Assembly: GCF_900070355.1 (NCBI RefSeq)
Contig: NZ_LN849456.1
Coordinates: 1,798,001-1,862,000, forward strand
Length of the DNA: 64,000 bases
Reading direction: 5' to 3'
Origin: Devriesea agamarum
GTDB lineage: Bacteria; Actinomycetota; Actinomycetes; Actinomycetales; Dermabacteraceae
Positions 52,869-60,401 of the stretch are shown here, in pieces. The position numbers and the translations under genes were made by a program. Below the pieces are notes generated by a model. The model searched no databases. It had not been told where the DNA came from and saw only the letters and a list, made by a program, of their open reading frames with translations. How positions within the stretch are numbered: the first letter of the stretch is position 1; each line of letters starts with the position of its first letter.

Positions 52869-53960
52869 ATGAAAGTTAAAAACAGGCGCGGCGCGATTAT
52901 CCCCATCATCGCTGTGATTGTCGTGCTACATGTTATTGGATTCGGCACCGTGTTCGGGTTCATCATTCCCAAAGATCTCAAAATTGGTGCCACCACCTTC
53001 GGTCTCGGACTCGCACTCACCGCATATGTCTTTGGGCTCCGGCACGCATTCGATCCAGATCATATTGCCGCCATCGACAACACTACGCGCACATTATCAA
53101 CCAATGGGCGTCGCCCCCGTTCGGTGGGGATGTGGTTCTCCCTCGGACACTCCACCATTGTGTTTCTGATGGCACTGCTCATCGCCGTCGGCTCTCATTA
53201 CGCCTCCACCCTGGTTAATGGAGACTCCGCGCTCCACCAAACTCTCGGCATTATTGGAACCTCCGTCTCCGGTTTCTTCTTGATTTTACTGGGGGTCATT
53301 AACGTGATTGCCCTGGCTGGAATTTGGAAGGCCTTCCGGGCGATGCGCAGCGGCGAGCACGATGAGAAAGCGCTGGATGAGATTCTCGAAAAACGCGGAA
53401 TCTATGCACGCATTCTTGCACCCGCTATGCGCCGTGTGGTCAAGCCCTGGCAGGTGTATTTCATCGGACTGCTATTCGGCCTAGGCTTCGACACCGCGAC
53501 CGAGATTGCGCTGCTAGTTCTTGCAGGAAGCGGGGCCGCCAGCGGCATCCCCTGGTACGCGATCCTGATATTGCCTATCCTCTTTGCCGCAGGCATGTGC
53601 CTGATGGATTCCCTGGATGGAATCTTCATGGCGACCGCTTACGACTGGGCATTTGCTCGGCCTGCCCGCAAGATCTTCTACAACATGGTAGTGACGGGCC
53701 TGAGCGTGGTGATCGCACTGCTCATCGGAGTTATTGAAGTCGCTCAGGTGCTGCACGACAACGCCGGTATCAACGCTCCCATTTTGAATCAGCTCGCGCA
53801 GTTCCAGATTGATCAGATGGGTTTTGTGATCGTCGGACTGTTCGTCCTCACATGGATTGCCGCAATTTTGATCTGGAAGTTTGGTCACATGGAAACACGG
53901 TGGGAAACCATTCCCGCATCCACGCCGGTAAAAGCTAAGCAGGAGTCAATTCGAGATTAG
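52869..53960 (+). CDS. Nickel/cobalt permease (NiCoT family)
   Basis: 363 residues, eight or so membrane segments. Signature motifs: RHAFDPDHIAAIDNTTR, MWFSLGHSTIVFLMA, GLLFGLGFDTATEIALLVLA, and AAGMCLMDSLDGIFMATAYDWAF. These are the NiCoT metal-binding motifs (the H-X5-DH type in helix two). It takes up nickel, which fits its place after the urease genes. ATG 52869 follows GGAAGAGACACGAG. Confidence 0.95.
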   Translation: MKVKNRRGAIIPIIAVIVVLHVIGFGTVFGFIIPKDLKIGATTFGLGLALTAYVFGLRHAFDPDHIAAIDNTTRTLSTNGRRPRSVGMWFSLGHSTIVFLMALLIAVGSHYASTLVNGDSALHQTLGIIGTSVSGFFLILLGVINVIALAGIWKAFRAMRSGEHDEKALDEILEKRGIYARILAPAMRRVVKPWQVYFIGLLFGLGFDTATEIALLVLAGSGAASGIPWYAILILPILFAAGMCLMDSLDGIFMATAYDWAFARPARKIFYNMVVTGLSVVIALLIGVIEVAQVLHDNAGINAPILNQLAQFQIDQMGFVIVGLFVLTWIAAILIWKFGHMETRWETIPASTPVKAKQESIRD

Positions 53961-54179
53961 GTACGGAAAACTCTGACGACCAGCCGGCTCTTCAAATAGA
54001 GAATACTGCAAACCTAGGAATAGCAGCGCACTGGCATCTACAACTAACCGGACACGTTTTGATAAGCAGAGACTCACCTCAATACCTATCAGTGTTCTCC
54101 GTCTAAATATTTCCCACACCTTCTCACTAATGTCGGTGTACTGAGCATCCGCCACAGAGCACGAACGGGTGTCCTTGCT

Positions 54180-54887
54180 TCAGAGAACTTCATCATGTCG
54201 GATTGCTCGGTTTTGGGCCACAAGCAAGCTCAGCGAGAAAGCGATACTTCCTGCCGTGACCATCCAGGAAACCCATTGCCCAGCGTTCAATGACATGGCA
54301 ACGACGTTTCCGAATAAACCGATCAGAACCAGAGCGCCGACGATGGTCGAAACAGTTGACTTGCGGCGCACGCCGATGAGCCCAGCAATCAAGGTAATGC
54401 TCAGCGTGAGCAGGGTGACGCAAGCAACCATAGAGAGGGCCACGAACCACGTCCTCATGGTCAGGCTCACAGCGAGCACGGGCGTGAAAAACTCGACAGT
54501 TAGGAACGTCGCAGTACCGAGCACAAGACCGACCGCGGTACTAGCACTGATGGCAAGCGCGTAAGCGGCGTTCTTGGCGAGAAAGACGGGGCTGCGTCCG
54601 CCGGGGTATATGTATAGCTGGATCCGCCGGGTGCCGATGTAATCGGAGACGATAAAACGCGCGTAGACGACTGCTCCGTAGATGACGACAATGCAAAGTG
54701 CGACGGTTAGGGCAAGCGGAATCACGGCGCCATATTCTCGCATCATCGCGCTTTCAGGGCTGTCGTCGAACCGACCGACGAACGCGAAGAAGTACAGTGC
54801 CATCAGTACTGAGCAAGCCGCCGTTATTCCGAAGCGCGGGATGATACGTCGGTATCGTGATAGCTCGAGTCGAAGGAACCGGTTCAT
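54180..54887 (-). CDS. ABC-2 type permease (pair A)
   Basis: 235 residues with six hydrophobic segments (SVLMALYFFAFVG; ALTVALCIVVIYGAVVYAR; AISASTAVGLVLGTA; LSMVACVTLLTLSITLIAGL; IVGALVLIGLFGNVVAMS). The N-terminus is charged (MNRFLRLELSRYRR). No substrate-binding domain. It overlaps the ATPase gene upstream by 4 bp. Sequence is divergent, as is common for bacteriocin or peptide exporters and immunity ABC permeases. Confidence 0.82.
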   Translation of the reverse strand: MNRFLRLELSRYRRIIPRFGITAACSVLMALYFFAFVGRFDDSPESAMMREYGAVIPLALTVALCIVVIYGAVVYARFIVSDYIGTRRIQLYIYPGGRSPVFLAKNAAYALAISASTAVGLVLGTATFLTVEFFTPVLAVSLTMRTWFVALSMVACVTLLTLSITLIAGLIGVRRKSTVSTIVGALVLIGLFGNVVAMSLNAGQWVSWMVTAGSIAFSLSLLVAQNRAIRHDEVL

Positions 54888-55618
54888 CGGCGTGCCTCCG
54901 CAACGCTTGAGCTGTAGAACTCTTCGAGACTCCCGCCATTGGCGTCCAGGATGCTGGTGACGTCCTGCTTTACTCCGAGGTACCCATCAGTGAGGACAGC
55001 AACGGTATGCGCGGTTTGCTCGATCTCGGTGAGTACGTGGCTAGCCATTAACACAGTCATGCCTTCAACGGCCAAGCTGGTGATCAGGTCACGCAGGTCA
55101 GAAATACCAGTCGGGTCAAGCCCGTTCGCGGGCTCATCGAGGACCAACAAGGTGGGTCGGTGACTGATCGCGCGAGCTAGAGCGAGATGCTGTTTCATAC
55201 CGAGCGAGAACGAGGCTACGGGCGATCTGGCCGCCGCGGTGAGGCCGACTAGCGCGAACAGCTCGTCAATGGGCTGGTGATCGGACAAGCCAAGAAGATC
55301 GAAGTGGAGCTGGAGAACTTGCTCAGCGGTGGCGCCGTTCCGGAACTCTGGTGCTTCGATGCTCGCACCAATTCGAGCCAGGAGCGCATCGCGCGAACCG
55401 TTATCAAACATTCGTCCGGTCACGGCGATGGTGCCTGAGGAGGGGAACGCCAAGCCAGCTATCAGTTTGAAGAGGGTGGTCTTCCCGGCCCCGTTCGGCC
55501 CAATGATGGCGCAAATCTCACCGGGGTAGAGCGTGATACTGCACCCGGCGAGGATGGCCCGGCCGTCGATGCACTTCGTGACACCGGTGAGATCAAGCGT
55601 CGGAGTAGCGTCTGTCAT
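54884..55618 (-). CDS. ABC transporter ATPase (pair A)
   Basis: 244 residues from ATG 55618 (CGGAGAAGGAACTGACC upstream). Walker A GPNGAGKTTL, signature FSLGMKQHLALARAI, which departs from LSGGQ as often in bacteriocin-immunity ATPases, Walker B TLLVLDEPANGLDPTGI and VLMASHVLTEIE. Forms an exporter or immunity pump with the permease downstream. Four genes from 54180 to 57331 are tightly packed and one after the other on the minus strand, two ATPase/permease pairs. Confidence 0.92.
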   Translation of the reverse strand: MTDATPTLDLTGVTKCIDGRAILAGCSITLYPGEICAIIGPNGAGKTTLFKLIAGLAFPSSGTIAVTGRMFDNGSRDALLARIGASIEAPEFRNGATAEQVLQLHFDLLGLSDHQPIDELFALVGLTAAARSPVASFSLGMKQHLALARAISHRPTLLVLDEPANGLDPTGISDLRDLITSLAVEGMTVLMASHVLTEIEQTAHTVAVLTDGYLGVKQDVTSILDANGGSLEEFYSSSVAEARR

Positions 55619-55620
55619 GG

Positions 55621-56400
55621 TCAGTTCCTTCTCCGAAGGGCCAAGTAGGCCATGGTGTAGGCGGCAACAGCCCAAACAGCGGCAACAACGAGGTTCAGCA
55701 GCTGAGGGTCACCGGCACGGAATGCGGCCTCCCGGATGAGGTCTCCGATTGGCGCGAACGGAAGGAACTGATGCAGCGTGACAGCCCATTCCGGTAGGCG
55801 GTCGGCCGGGAACGTGATCGGGGAAAACAACAGGCCACCGATCATGACGACCTGCGTCACCAAGGACGTGACGTTGAGGGGCAGCCAGAACGCAATGGCG
55901 TACCCGATGCTCACCACCGTGAACTGCGCACCGAGCACGACGGCCACGATGCATGCGTTGACCTGGATATCGAGTCCGAATCGGAAGGCCGCGGCGAGCA
56001 TGCCGACGGCGATTCCAGGGAGGGCTGCGAGACTCCAGACCACAGCATCGGCGAGGAGGATCGCCGAGCGGGGAACCGGGAGTGTCCGCTGGTAATCGAG
56101 GAGACCTTCTTGTTTCGCAGTACCTGTGATCTGAGGAGCGAGGACGCATCCGACCGCGATGATGCCGAGCGTCCAGGCGCCGGAGGACAAATATCGGGCG
56201 GCTTCACTGTCGATATCGGGGATGAGCAGGGCGAGACCGTACACGATCGCAACGGCAAACAATGCCTGGACTGCGGTGAAGACAGGAAGTAGATATTTAT
56301 GGCGGAGCAAGCTCCAGCGCACAAGACCGGCCCAGCTACGGAACCACCCGAGTCTGCGAGGCAGCCTGACGGGCAGAGGAGACACGATATTAACGGCCAT
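55621..56400 (-). CDS. ABC-2 type permease (pair B)
   Basis: 259 residues from ATG 56400; the longer frame from 56613 lies inside the ATPase gene. Six membrane segments, with family text such as LVRWSLLRHKYLLPVFTAVQALFAVA (cut) and GGLLFSPITFPADRLPEWAVTLHQFLPFAPIGDL: the ABC-2 type extracellular loop before the last helices. It starts 11 bp inside the ATPase gene, so they are translated together. Confidence 0.88.
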   Translation of the reverse strand: MAVNIVSPLPVRLPRRLGWFRSWAGLVRWSLLRHKYLLPVFTAVQALFAVAIVYGLALLIPDIDSEAARYLSSGAWTLGIIAVGCVLAPQITGTAKQEGLLDYQRTLPVPRSAILLADAVVWSLAALPGIAVGMLAAAFRFGLDIQVNACIVAVVLGAQFTVVSIGYAIAFWLPLNVTSLVTQVVMIGGLLFSPITFPADRLPEWAVTLHQFLPFAPIGDLIREAAFRAGDPQLLNLVVAAVWAVAAYTMAYLALRRRN

Positions 56401-57331
56401 TGGTGATCCCTTCATACAGTGATTCCAGGGATGCCGGTGTGAGCGTGTAACTGTAGATTTCTCCGGCTTCAACCTGTTCGAGGACCCAAGCCACGGCGTC
56501 GGGAATATGAGCAGGTTCGAGGTCGAGCCGCAGCTGCCCGTCGCCGTCGACTGGATGAAGCCGCGAGGCCGCCGGCATCGTTGCGAGGTCAACGTCAGAT
56601 CGGACGGAAACACTGAGAGTCGTTGTCTGCGCTCGTTGCGATAGCTGCCTTGGGGTGCTGTCGATCAGCACCTGACCGTTCTGGAGTAACACATAGCGGT
56701 CGGCAGTCCGTTGCACCTCGAGCAGGTTGTGAGTGACAACGATGACGATGTGCCCCGCGTCAGCGAGTCGACGCAGGTTCCGCCAGATCAGAGGACGTCG
56801 CACTGGGTCGACGTCGTTAGTCGGCTCATCAATGAGCAGGACAGGCGGAGACGCGATCACAGCCATCGCGTAAGAGGTCAGGCGGCGCAGCCCACCAGAC
56901 AGTTTCTCGCCGCCGACGTTCTGCCACGGCGTAATGTCGAGCTCATCGATGAGAGCACTCGCCTCACGGCGTGCATCCCTCCCGGATAGTCCCCGCACCC
57001 TGCCAATCGATGTGATCGCTTGGAGAGGTGTAACGCCGGTCAAAGGCGCATGCATCTGCGGCATCATCGATGCGACACGTCGAGCCAGATCCGGGTTTTT
57101 CCCGAGCGATTCTGTGCCGTAGCGGATGTCACCGGAGGTGGGCTTGGTCGTGCCGATGATTTGGTTGAGAAGGGTGGTCTTGCCTGCCCCGTTGTGCCCG
57201 ATGAGCGCTATCAACTGGCCAGGGCGGAACGTGAGGCTGATAGCGCGATTCGCCGCGACAGCTCCTCGCTGGAAGGTCTTGGTGACAGCTTCTAACAGGA
57301 GCGGTTCGGCGGGAGGAGTCACGCTCAACAT
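56390..57331 (-). CDS. ABC transporter ATPase (pair B)
   Basis: 313 residues. Walker A GHNGAGKTTL, signature LSGGLRRLTSYAMAV (variant of LSGGQ), Walker B VLLIDEPTNDVDP and switch VVTHNLLEV. A C-terminal domain of about 90 residues follows, as in DrrA-like and NatA-like ATPases. ATG 57331 abuts the palindrome at 57334-57354, which probably controls it. Confidence 0.93.
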   Translation of the reverse strand: MLSVTPPAEPLLLEAVTKTFQRGAVAANRAISLTFRPGQLIALIGHNGAGKTTLLNQIIGTTKPTSGDIRYGTESLGKNPDLARRVASMMPQMHAPLTGVTPLQAITSIGRVRGLSGRDARREASALIDELDITPWQNVGGEKLSGGLRRLTSYAMAVIASPPVLLIDEPTNDVDPVRRPLIWRNLRRLADAGHIVIVVTHNLLEVQRTADRYVLLQNGQVLIDSTPRQLSQRAQTTTLSVSVRSDVDLATMPAASRLHPVDGDGQLRLDLEPAHIPDAVAWVLEQVEAGEIYSYTLTPASLESLYEGITNGR

Positions 57332-57333
57332 AG

Positions 57334-57354
57334 TCAGATACTACTGGTATCTGA
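57334..57354. promoter_or_regulatory. TetR-type operator between divergent genes
   Basis: TCAGATAC, 5 nt, GTATCTGA: perfect 8 bp arms. It lies right upstream of the ATPase gene (minus, from 57331) and about 64 bp before the TetR gene (plus, from 57418). Position and form fit the binding site of that TetR protein. Confidence 0.8.
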
Positions 57355-57417
57355 AATATGGATCAACGGCATCTCGGCTTCCCGGGCGCTCCGGGGCACT
57401 GTCTTATAATCGAGTTC

Positions 57418-58059
57418 ATGGCTCGGATGACCCGCGATCAACAGCGGCAGCACAACAGAGTGCTATTGCTTGAGGCGGCTGAGCACATCTTCGCTACGCA
57501 TGGCGTGGAGGGCGCTTCTCTTGACGACGTGGCTCTGGCGGCTGGCCTGACCAAGGGGGCCGTCTATTCAAACTTCCGAAACAAGGGCGAGCTGATCCTG
57601 GAGGTCATCCGCTACCGTCAGACACTCTCGCAGGAAGCGCAAGACTTCCATGCGATCCTTGATGGCGCTACTGACGATCACGAGCGTCTCGAGGCCTGGT
57701 GCAATACTTGGATAACGACAGCCAAGAGCGGTGATCGCTCCAGCTATGCCCGCCTGCTGTTCGACTTCATTCCCTACGCCCTGCGGGATGAGCAGTTGAC
57801 CGCACGGTTTCTGGAGTTCATCTCACCTGCCAACGACATCCCAGCTGAGGCGTCCCCGATCCCGTCCGACAGCACCTTCGCACGTATCCCGGTAGGAGAT
57901 CAGTTCCGCATCCTGATGGCACTCGATCTGGGGCTATCGGCGCTGGGGCTGTTCGATCCGGACAACGTAAAGCCCGAGTTGTACAAAACGGCAGTGCTCT
58001 CGCTAACGCACACGCTCTACGACGCCAGCACAGAATCAGAGTACGCCCAGGAGTCGTAG
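57418..58059 (+). CDS. TetR family regulator
   Basis: 213 residues from ATG 57418 (second ATG 57427 possible). Helix-turn-helix: RVLLLEAAEHIFATHGVEGASLDDVALAAGLTKGAVYSNFRNKGELI (printed in pieces elsewhere as ASLDDVALAAGLTKGAVYSNF). A ligand-binding C-terminal domain follows. It is read away from the ABC genes, with the palindrome at 57334-57354 between them. Convergent with the membrane metalloprotease gene, overlapping its 3' end by 24 bp. Confidence 0.92.
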   Translation: MARMTRDQQRQHNRVLLLEAAEHIFATHGVEGASLDDVALAAGLTKGAVYSNFRNKGELILEVIRYRQTLSQEAQDFHAILDGATDDHERLEAWCNTWITTAKSGDRSSYARLLFDFIPYALRDEQLTARFLEFISPANDIPAEASPIPSDSTFARIPVGDQFRILMALDLGLSALGLFDPDNVKPELYKTAVLSLTHTLYDASTESEYAQES

Positions 58060-58929
58060 GACGGCGGGCACGAGCCAGATTGCCAGCAGCCCGAGTTCGC
58101 TCAGCGCGCCAAATGCGACCAACGTAAGCCACAGCCAAGCCGTTCGGGGTACGGATGTCCACGGCCGGATCGCGAGCGACATCCTGGTTTCGGTGTCAAT
58201 CATGGGGTCATCAAACAGCATCTTCGCTATATAACGGCCGTCGCACTTGCGATGGAATCGGAACTGCCAGACGAGGCGCACAACCATCACGGCAACGGCG
58301 ACGGTCGCGATCCACGATCCGGTCAGGGCACGCCAGACCAGCGCCGCCGTCAGGAACGCGCAGTCGGCGATCACTCCGGCGGCGACCGCTGCCAGCCGTG
58401 GCGACAACGGCCAGGCCCAGACATGCGTGAGATTGGTGGTCGCGACCGCTTGACGTACTCGTAGTCGTACTGAGCCTCTCGTCCGCACGAACGCGCGTCC
58501 GAATCCCACATGCGCAAGCTCATGCGGCACTGCTGTGATGATCACTATGGCGAGTGCGACGGCCATCGCGAGCAGCGGATGCGAGCCTGCGGATATGACG
58601 TCCGCGCCGGTGGGAATGCCACCTTGGAGCAGGAGCACGATTGCGGAGATGCAGAGCGCCGTGCCGGCCACCCACAGCACCGCGCGCGCGGCTTTCCAAC
58701 CCGCGCTGACCGGCGCGGCCGGAGGTTGCCGAGCCTCCTCAGCGGAGTCATGCATGAACCCTGCGTCCAACAGGGTGTTGGCTACCGGGGCGAGGATGGA
58801 AGCAGGCTCGTTCTGTTTTACGAGCGCGCGTGCGACAGGTTCGCTGACCACAAGAGGCTCTGCGTCATCAGCGATGACCACCCACATGCCGTCGCTGAGC
58901 TCGCGAGCTCGAACTGGCTTCAGTGCCAT
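58036..58929 (-). CDS. Membrane zinc metalloprotease (M50-like, HELAH)
   Basis: 297 residues from ATG 58929, chosen because CGGAGATCGTC precedes it; ATG 58953, two bases after the ThiF gene's stop, is the alternative. An N-terminal soluble part (about 1-85), then six membrane segments. The second holds AVPHELAHVGFGR, the HEXXH zinc site; NLTHVWAWPLS and the late FHRKCDGRY and LFDDPM may be parts of the active site. Similar membrane proteases occur in RiPP gene sets (for example with YydF-type peptides). It is coupled to the ThiF gene, suggesting joint processing of one peptide. Confidence 0.8.
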   Translation of the reverse strand: MALKPVRARELSDGMWVVIADDAEPLVVSEPVARALVKQNEPASILAPVANTLLDAGFMHDSAEEARQPPAAPVSAGWKAARAVLWVAGTALCISAIVLLLQGGIPTGADVISAGSHPLLAMAVALAIVIITAVPHELAHVGFGRAFVRTRGSVRLRVRQAVATTNLTHVWAWPLSPRLAAVAAGVIADCAFLTAALVWRALTGSWIATVAVAVMVVRLVWQFRFHRKCDGRYIAKMLFDDPMIDTETRMSLAIRPWTSVPRTAWLWLTLVAFGALSELGLLAIWLVPAVLRLLGVL

Positions 58930-58955
58930 GACGATCTCCGTCGGTCGGACCATGA

Positions 58956-60098
58956 TCAGACCTGCTGGAGATAGTGACCGAAGACTTCCCATGTGGAAGG
59001 ATTGCCAGTGCCACACGTCGGGCAGTCATTCGGAAGACGCGGCCAAGACGGATGCGCGAACGACGAGCCATCCTCATAATTCACTTCAAACTGCGTCCCG
59101 AGGGATCGCGGTTGCGTATAGCCCGTCAGGAGGCGCACGGCTTCGTCAACGATCGTGGCCGTGAGGATGAAGATGGACGGGCCGTACGCGATCGATGGCG
59201 GGTCGAAGCTCAGTTCGCTGAATGCAGCGAACTGAGAGACGAACTGAGGATCTCGCTGCGAGTAGTGGATGTTCAGACAGTCGAAACATCCTGTCTTGCC
59301 CGGGATTACGGTGTAGACACGCCCGCGACTCACCTGCGACGCGGCAAACACGCACGGAATGCCGGCCTGAACAATCGCCTTGTTCACGATCCGCTGGGCA
59401 ACGAATGGTGGCTCGTCGATGGCGGAGATGACGAGATCCTTGCCGGGCAGCAAAGCCGCAACGTCGTCGACCGAACCGATGCGCTCCTGGCGAGCGTCAA
59501 TGGCGATCTCCGAGTTCATCTGCGCAATCGCGTCTGCTGCGGCCAGGGCTTTCGAGCGACCGACATCAGATTCCCGGTACAGCAGCTGGCGCCCAAGGTT
59601 GCCCTCTTCTACGACGTCGTGGTCGACGATCGTGATGGAGCCCGGGCCGAGACCAGCCAGCAGCGCAAGGATATTGGAGCCGCCCCCACCGAGCCCGAGG
59701 AGAAGAATATTTGACCCGTTGATCCGCCGTTGCGGAGCAAACCGATCTCGTTCCAGGTCGATGAAGCGACTGAAGTAGTTGACGTTGGCTCGATATCTGG
59801 CGCCAATGGCCGACTCCGCACCTGGAAAGCTCTCCTCGAGGAAGCCTTCCTGATTGAGAAGCGTGATCCCGTCAAGGATGTCGTTCTCCGTGAGTTCGGG
59901 GAAGTCCTGCCGCACTGCTCGAACAACATCGTGCAGAGAACGCCCATCAAGCGCTGTAACGAGCGCCCATAGCTGGTGCTCAGGGTCGTCGAACTCTGCC
60001 GTGATACCTAGCTGTGCACCAATCCGAAAAACTCGGTCATCGAGTCGGTATGCGGGGTAAATCGGCTTGAGTCGAGGGCGCGAGGGCAGCTTGTCCAC
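58956..60098 (-). CDS. ThiF/MccB-like adenylating enzyme with N-terminal peptide-recognition domain
   Basis: 380 residues from GTG 60098 (TAGGAGCATTTC upstream). Residues about 10-95 look like a RiPP recognition element (PAYRLDDRVFRIGAQLG; LWALVTALDGRSLHDVVRAV; DILDGITLLNQEGFLEE). The E1-like domain follows: LLLGLGGGGSNILALLAGLG (ATP loop), IVDHDVVEEGNLGRQLLY, DVGRSKALAA, and the zinc cysteines GCFDCLN and DCPTCG. MccB of microcin C and PaaA of pantocin A have this plan and adenylate a peptide. No ThiS/MoaD partner or molybdopterin/thiamine gene is near, so a peptide substrate is more likely. Confidence 0.88.
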   Translation of the reverse strand: MDKLPSRPRLKPIYPAYRLDDRVFRIGAQLGITAEFDDPEHQLWALVTALDGRSLHDVVRAVRQDFPELTENDILDGITLLNQEGFLEESFPGAESAIGARYRANVNYFSRFIDLERDRFAPQRRINGSNILLLGLGGGGSNILALLAGLGPGSITIVDHDVVEEGNLGRQLLYRESDVGRSKALAAADAIAQMNSEIAIDARQERIGSVDDVAALLPGKDLVISAIDEPPFVAQRIVNKAIVQAGIPCVFAASQVSRGRVYTVIPGKTGCFDCLNIHYSQRDPQFVSQFAAFSELSFDPPSIAYGPSIFILTATIVDEAVRLLTGYTQPRSLGTQFEVNYEDGSSFAHPSWPRLPNDCPTCGTGNPSTWEVFGHYLQQV

Positions 60099-60186
60099 GA
60101 AATGCTCCTAGCGTCTCTCAAAGGAACGAAGAGTGGAGGGCCGCCAAGAGCCAAGAGGCTCCGGCGACCCAGTAGAAGGCACTTGT

Positions 60187-60207
60187 GTGCTCCGCTCATC
60201 GGGAGCA
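60187..60207 (-). terminator. Small hairpin after the short peptide ORF
   Basis: TGCTCC (60188-60193) pairs with GGAGCA (60202-60207), 8 nt loop, directly after the stop of the 21-codon ORF at 60208. It may act as an attenuator between precursor and enzyme genes. A second stem (GAGCC, 4 nt, GGCTC) lies further towards the ThiF gene at about 60147-60160. Confidence 0.5.
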
Positions 60208-60273
60208 TCAGACGATGATCCACCACACAGTCGCCTCCACCTTCTCAGCGCGGCGCACGGTCACGTTCTTCAT
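60208..60273 (-). CDS. Probable RiPP precursor peptide, 21 residues
   Basis: Found by reading the minus strand upstream of the ThiF gene; too short for normal ORF calling. ATG 60273 is preceded by GGAGGGAGGTGACTC, the strongest ribosome binding site in the window. The peptide begins MKNVTVRRAEK and ends TVWWIIV: a charged, leader-like front and a hydrophobic, Trp-rich end. Spacing to the ThiF start is 109 bp with hairpins between, a common precursor/enzyme layout. It is not shown to be expressed or modified; the call rests on the ribosome binding site, position and context. Confidence 0.7.
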   Translation of the reverse strand: MKNVTVRRAEKVEATVWWIIV

Positions 60274-60311
60274 GAGTCACCTCCCTCCAGGGCAAGCGAT
60301 GAAGATTCGGA

Positions 60312-60338
60312 ATACCCGTAGCCAAAAACTATGGGTAT
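60312..60338. promoter_or_regulatory. Inverted repeat between the peptide gene and the CPBP gene
   Basis: ATACCCGTAG (60312-60321), 7 nt, CTATGGGTAT (60329-60338): 9 of 10 bases pair. It lies 39-65 bp upstream of the peptide start (minus) and 64 bp upstream of ATG 60402 (plus), so it could control both divergent units. The right part GTATCT continues as in the TetR operator at 57334-57354. Confidence 0.6.
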
Positions 60339-60401
60339 CTAGACACTGGCAGTACCTTTATTCGGAAAGCAAGAGTTTTTCAGGATTCGATTGGAGATGC
60401 C

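Noticed and set aside
58956-60098. MoeB/ThiF enzyme of molybdopterin or thiamine synthesis
   Set aside because: An extra N-terminal recognition-like domain, no ThiS/MoaD/thiamine genes nearby, and coupling to a membrane protease and ABC genes favour a peptide substrate.
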